From: CAYVKM01 sp964452045
Lineage (GTDB): Bacteria; Calditrichota; Calditrichia; RBG-13-44-9
Length of the DNA: 35,139 nt
Assembly: GCA_964452045.1 (NCBI GenBank)
Contig: CAYVKM010000034.1
Span: forward strand, 1-35,139
Direction: 5' to 3'
Shown here: in pieces, positions 31,208 through 35,139 of the stretch
How positions within the stretch are numbered: the first letter of the stretch is position 1
Layout of the letters: each line of letters opens with the position of its first letter
Notes under the pieces: generated by a model
What the model was told of the DNA's origin: nothing
The model's database searches: none
The model's input: the letters and a program-made list of their open reading frames with translations, nothing else
Made by a program: the position numbers and the translations under genes

Positions 31208-33298
31208 TCAATCCTGGTCATCTTTAAATAAAATGGTTACTTCTGCATGTCCCTGAAATTGCAGGTAATCGCTTCCCCTAATAAGGACAAAATCCTGGGT
31301 TTCCTGAAAATTTAACTCCAAGCCTACCCGGAATGGTGGTTTATGGAAAATATTCAATTCTGTTTGGTTTAAGGGAAAGGTAACTGTACCGTCACCTGGT
31401 TGTTCAACAATCCCGGTCACCGGATCGACTGTTGCTGCAGGAAGATCGATTACCTTATAGAAACCCAGAGTATCGATCACACCGGTTGTATCGTAGATAT
31501 CTTCCCGCAACGGATTTCGATTGGCAAACAGGAGTAATTTTCCGGTCAATGGTGTGGCATTGGAAACCTGTGCGAAAAGCATGGCAGACTTGATTTCATC
31601 CCCGGACGCTCTGCGAAATTTTTCGTCTATTTCATCAGAAGTAATGGTATCAGGTTCCAGTCTGAAAGCTGTGGGCCCCATAATTTGAATATAAAATGGT
31701 GTGGAAAACTCGTAGTTACCGCCAATGGTATCGCTGGTAGATACCCGTGCATAACCTCCATATCTTATGGATCCGGATGCCTTCAGGTCAGTGGGAAGAA
31801 TATTGACCAGCGAATCAACCTCGGTTCCTGCTAGTGAAATTCTTGTCCGGTCTTCCGGCAGGATGGTTTGATCTGTGATCTGGATTTTAGCGGAGTCGGT
31901 AATAACGCCGTTATCATCTTTACGATAGCCGGTTATTTCTCCGTTAAAAATAGCCGTATCAAGATACATTTGATTCTCTATTTCGAAAACCATCTGAGCG
32001 CCCTGTAATTTAAATCCGCCCTGAAAGCCATCGTAATCGATCACATTGGCTGCGGTAAAGGGCTCAATATCAAGGGTATCCGGACTTAAATAACCTTCCA
32101 GATAAGTAAATTGGATTTCGGAAGTGTGCAGTCGCACTCTTATTTCATCCGAGGCGTTCAGTGAGACAAATCCGGGATCTGTGGAAATCGCTGAAATCAC
32201 TATCAGACTGTCGATGACACTACCCGGAGCCATTGAACTCTTAATGGTATATCCGGAGAGATCGGACATATTCTGAATTGAACTATCGTTGGAGCTAAGA
32301 TAGAAGCTATTGGTAAATGGTTGCCCACCGGCATCAGTCAATTCGGGAAGTGTGTAGGTAATATAGGCCGGAATGGGGAGTCTGTTATAAAAGAAAAGCT
32401 GAATATCACCGGAAAAAATTCTGGCTTCGATTATCTTGTTTGCCTGATCTTCAACCGAAATATGCCATTCGTTGCTGAATTCCTGGGTACTGACATATCC
32501 CCTAATCTGCTCAACTTCCAGATCCATGAATTCCAGGTCCAGTTTGAAGCTCCAGTTGTCCAGGGCGCTGGATGTCACAAAAATATTCTCAGCCAATACA
32601 TGAACACTGTAATCCAGGCGAAGTGGCATGGCAACCATACTGTCGGTACTGGCAATTGGGGCAGTTCCAATTCCGACACCACCCGGAGGAATTGTATCCA
32701 TGATGCTGATATCAGCCACATGTGTTCCAAAACCATCGTTGAAAATCGAAATTTCTATACCACCGGTGGTTGGGCTCACCGGAGCAATAGTAAAAGGAAG
32801 ATTGTTATAAACGGTTAGCTGAACAGTTCCATTTCGCACTTTCATGGAGACAAAATTACTCGTATCTGTGATAGTGGAAGAATATGAGAATATGGTATCC
32901 GGAATGGGGACGGTCTGATTGATAAAATTTACCAGCCAGGGAAGCACCGCAGTAATATTTATGGTGTCGGTAGTAAGGGTGGTGATTGAGTCCAGTTTTA
33001 TGGTGTTAATTGAAAATTGGCTGGAAGAATCGACACCTGCAATGCTGAGATCTGCCGGTGAAATGGATTGGGAATCCATTGATCCTCTTAGATCGAGAAA
33101 TAAACTGTCTCCCCGGGTAACAATAGAGCTATCCTGAATAAATCTTTCGGAGAGAATTACCCGGTCATTGGCCAGAGGGATAATAAACGGGGCTACCCAG
33201 GTAGGCAATACTGGTTCGTCAAAAGTACATTTGCTAAATAGGGCAAATGTAAAAACGACAATGAATAGTGATATAAATGATTTCATAATTATTGTCAT
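31208..33298 (-). CDS. Large secreted lipoprotein of unknown function
   Basis: The 696-residue protein has a hydrophobic leader (SFISLFIVVFTFALF) ending at Ser-Lys-Cys22, a relaxed lipobox of the kind tolerated in FCB-group bacteria. Soon after comes EPVLPTW followed by IPLAND. The pattern of an early P-x-W and then PL is common at the start of FCB-group envelope lipoproteins. The rest is beta-rich with many short Thr/Ser/Asp strands and no domain I can name. The start may be the Met at 33286 (MKSFIS), which gives a more usual signal peptide; neither Met has a ribosome site. It lies just before the gap and the DUF5723-like outer-membrane gene on the same strand, so the two may be partners. 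The function is unknown. Confidence 0.7.
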   Translation of the reverse strand: MTIIMKSFISLFIVVFTFALFSKCTFDEPVLPTWVAPFIIPLANDRVILSERFIQDSSIVTRGDSLFLDLRGSMDSQSISPADLSIAGVDSSSQFSINTIKLDSITTLTTDTINITAVLPWLVNFINQTVPIPDTIFSYSSTITDTSNFVSMKVRNGTVQLTVYNNLPFTIAPVSPTTGGIEISIFNDGFGTHVADISIMDTIPPGGVGIGTAPIASTDSMVAMPLRLDYSVHVLAENIFVTSSALDNWSFKLDLEFMDLEVEQIRGYVSTQEFSNEWHISVEDQANKIIEARIFSGDIQLFFYNRLPIPAYITYTLPELTDAGGQPFTNSFYLSSNDSSIQNMSDLSGYTIKSSMAPGSVIDSLIVISAISTDPGFVSLNASDEIRVRLHTSEIQFTYLEGYLSPDTLDIEPFTAANVIDYDGFQGGFKLQGAQMVFEIENQMYLDTAIFNGEITGYRKDDNGVITDSAKIQITDQTILPEDRTRISLAGTEVDSLVNILPTDLKASGSIRYGGYARVSTSDTIGGNYEFSTPFYIQIMGPTAFRLEPDTITSDEIDEKFRRASGDEIKSAMLFAQVSNATPLTGKLLLFANRNPLREDIYDTTGVIDTLGFYKVIDLPAATVDPVTGIVEQPGDGTVTFPLNQTELNIFHKPPFRVGLELNFQETQDFVLIRGSDYLQFQGHAEVTILFKDDQD

Positions 33299-33503
33299 TT
33301 TGGATTAAAGGTTTATTATTTAACTCTTCAAGTTTTATGAATTATCGGAAACAAGAATCGAATCATGAATGAAAAAATTCAGTTAAGTCTTAAATGCTAA
33401 TATGTAAATTATTCGTCTTAATTATAATTTTACAATTCATTTAAATGTTGGTGATAATCCAAAATCCAAATAGCATCCGGTTTTCCGGAAAGAATTTTAT
33501 CGA

Positions 33504-35139
33504 TTAGTTGATGACAAAATTTTGCCGGGTGCGATTGCCCACATTATCAACCGCCTCTATTTGTAACTGTGCCTGACTCATTTCCTGATTGGATAGTGTG
33601 AGGGAGATAGTATCCTCTTCCGGATCGTAATCAAACAAATGCCACTGGCCGTTAACCCTTACCACAATCTGATATTCCCGCTGAATTCCGGACATTTCGT
33701 CTTTCAAAGTAAAGGAAATTTTACCGCTTTGACTGGAAATATGTGCACCGGGAGCCTGCTGGAGGGAAGCGATAATCGGCGGTATTGTGTCCTGGATCAG
33801 GGTGAATTTTTCCAGACTGGTTACCGTGGCTGAAAATTTTGATATTGAGGAGTCGATCTGGGAAGGTATGAACAGCCAACCCTTCTTGAAATCCCAGTAA
33901 TACAAACCGAGCCCTTTTAAATTATGGTAAAAATCCGGCGCTTCCAGCGAAACCTGCACCCCATCCTTAATAGGCTCATCGAATGGTTGCAAATCGTAAA
34001 TATTTCCCACTCTTCGGTAAGGAGGCCTAACCGCATACATCTCTGCTGCAGTATCTAGCAGGCTGGTATAGACAATCGATTGGTTATAAAGTGAATTCGG
34101 CTTAAACCGGGCGGCATAAAGGCTGTCCTGGGAATATAGTGTGAAATCTTTACTGCCATCGCAGAATTTCAAATCGTCGATGGATGGACCCATCACACTT
34201 TTCAGAAGATCCGGGTTTGAAATAATTTCCTGGATAGGTATGTTCAACTGATAATCATGGGATCCCCGGGGAAACCAGAACAGATTATTTATCTGTCTCT
34301 TGAGGCCGTTTAGAAAAGTAGTTGGATTGTTTTGATAAACATCCGCCACAAGCGAAATCCAGTTTCTCTTAAATTCTCGCTTTCGGACGGAGAATCCCTG
34401 GTTGTTAATCTGTCTGGAAGAGCTTTCTTCAGGGTAGATAAATAATGGGAAAGTATGCATCCCGGTGGAATCAGTGCCTTGAATCATATACTCATCGTTA
34501 CTTGAGGTATCTACTGGAATTGAGAATGAATAATAAAAATTCTCCTTATAATCCAAAACAGCGGGCTTATCTGATAATGGTATTGCTGACCAACTGTCAG
34601 GATTTTTTGTTTTGAAAATGGCAATGTTCGCTAATTTTTTGGTTGACTGAATCCGCAGAAAGAGGTTATTATCCACAATTTTATTCAGGTCATAGGAAAG
34701 TTGGGCCGGTTTTCCTGATCGGAAATAAAAATCCAGCTCGGCCGGGTTGTTCCAGAAATCAAATAATTTTATTTTTAGGTGATGAATTCCATCCCGCAAC
34801 TCTTTGGTATCTAAAAATCCTCCACCATCAGGTGTGTTTAAATAGTGTGGTAATCGGTTATCGGGGTAGCGATAAAAATTATGAAAAATCCCAATCTGTT
34901 TTCGCCAGAGGGAAAAATTTTTATCCAGCTCGATTAATTCCGTATTGGCATAAGAAAACAAATCGTACTGCACGGAGTAAACCAGCGAATCATCGATCCA
35001 CATATTTGCCCGATAGAAAGAGAACAAATTGGTGGCACCATTCGCCCGGTCCCAGGACTTCAATGCTAATCCTACCTTACCGGAAATCTGTATAGTATCC
35101 AGCAGGGTAACATTTGACCGTAGCTGGAGATTAACAAAA
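33504..35139 (-). CDS. C-terminal part of a probable M23-family metallopeptidase, cut by window edge
   Basis: The frame is open without a stop to the last base of the window, so the N-terminus lies outside. The TTG at 35063 is internal and not a start. The visible 544 or so residues begin VNLQLRSNVTLLDTIQISGKVGLALKS (split: the ISGKVGLALKSWD block is the diagnostic part). They continue with FHNFYRYPDNRLPHY, GIHHLKIKLFD and a final Ig-like module (PPIIASL, SGIQREYQIVV, AVDNVGNRTRQNF). In FCB-group bacteria these blocks follow an M23 peptidase domain in the same chain. The peptidase itself would be upstream, so the enzymatic call is inferred. It would act on cell-wall peptidoglycan. A 205-base spacer to the lipoprotein gene holds only a weak hairpin. 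Confidence 0.6.
   Translation of the reverse strand, partial: FVNLQLRSNVTLLDTIQISGKVGLALKSWDRANGATNLFSFYRANMWIDDSLVYSVQYDLFSYANTELIELDKNFSLWRKQIGIFHNFYRYPDNRLPHYLNTPDGGGFLDTKELRDGIHHLKIKLFDFWNNPAELDFYFRSGKPAQLSYDLNKIVDNNLFLRIQSTKKLANIAIFKTKNPDSWSAIPLSDKPAVLDYKENFYYSFSIPVDTSSNDEYMIQGTDSTGMHTFPLFIYPEESSSRQINNQGFSVRKREFKRNWISLVADVYQNNPTTFLNGLKRQINNLFWFPRGSHDYQLNIPIQEIISNPDLLKSVMGPSIDDLKFCDGSKDFTLYSQDSLYAARFKPNSLYNQSIVYTSLLDTAAEMYAVRPPYRRVGNIYDLQPFDEPIKDGVQVSLEAPDFYHNLKGLGLYYWDFKKGWLFIPSQIDSSISKFSATVTSLEKFTLIQDTIPPIIASLQQAPGAHISSQSGKISFTLKDEMSGIQREYQIVVRVNGQWHLFDYDPEEDTISLTLSNQEMSQAQLQIEAVDNVGNRTRQNFVIN

Noticed and set aside
32321..32818. 165-residue plus-strand frame inside the lipoprotein gene
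   Set aside because: It is antisense to a long continuous gene with a signal peptide, and its composition looks like a reverse-complement shadow.
33468..33492. Short hairpin (TCCGG/CCGGA with a 4-base loop) downstream of the M23-related gene
   Set aside because: Only 5 bp of stem and no T run on the relevant strand; too weak to call a terminator.
35061..35063. TTG as the start codon of the M23-related gene
   Set aside because: The frame is open upstream to the window edge with family-typical residues, so the gene is truncated rather than starting here.
34643..35095. 150-residue plus-strand frame opposite the M23-related gene
   Set aside because: The opposite strand shows family blocks (ISGKVGLALKSWD, YRYPDNRLP) that define the true coding strand.

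Overview
The window is chromosomal sequence from a Gram-negative bacterium with a moderately AT-rich genome. It carries a TolC/MacA/MacB-type envelope-spanning exporter, FtsEX, an FG-GAP/UnbV sensor kinase, a DUF5723-like outer-membrane protein, a lipoprotein with an early P-x-W...PL motif, and an M23-type C-terminal extension. Together these suggest the Bacteroidota-related (FCB) assemblage, perhaps a Calditrichota- or Marinimicrobia-like lineage. The phylum is an inference from family content only. There are no tRNAs, rRNAs, insertion sequences, CRISPR arrays or phage genes. A run of exactly 100 N (31089-31188) marks a scaffold gap, so the sequence is probably from a draft or metagenome assembly.

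Layout. 1-3245 (-): one large membrane histidine kinase with a beta-propeller sensor. 3246-3561: divergent intergenic region with a 12-bp palindrome and a degenerate 7-base tandem repeat. 3562-12900 (+): CCA/poly(A) nucleotidyltransferase and a Yip1-domain membrane protein, then a tight operon of TolC-like, MacA-like, MacB-type ATPase, two separate MacB-type permeases and a DUF4097 solenoid protein, closed by a Rho-independent terminator. 13026-13769 (+): a TrmH/RlmB rRNA methyltransferase. 13925-17524 (-): icd, a SAM methyltransferase, ftsE and ftsX, with 4-base overlaps. 17636-21322 (-): quinone oxidoreductase, FmdB zinc ribbon, aspartate-type aminotransferase and phosphate acetyltransferase. 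21447-26256 (-): an oversized pseudopilin-like protein, a PilM-like protein, a PilN/PilO-like protein, then rsmD and coaD. 26554-29932 (+): a 2,4-dienoyl-CoA-reductase-type SDR, and an ilvE plus class I aminotransferase pair behind a strong promoter and an attenuator-like leader. 30000-35139 (-): three envelope proteins: DUF5723-like (cut by the gap), a large lipoprotein, and the C-terminal part of a probable M23 peptidase (cut by the window edge).

How they fit. Much of the window is envelope biology: export (6061-12900), division signalling to the wall (ftsEX), and outer-membrane or secreted proteins (30000-35139). The rest is core metabolism (icd, pta, coaD, aminotransferases) and RNA modification (cca, rlmB, rsmD). 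The least explained part is 22508-26256. There, a protein with a perfect prepilin signal but a 500+ residue helical body is encoded next to a PilM-like protein with degenerate nucleotide-binding motifs and a single protein that appears to join PilN-like and PilO-like lobes. No pilus ATPase, secretin, platform protein or prepilin peptidase lies in the window. This is the best candidate for an undescribed system.
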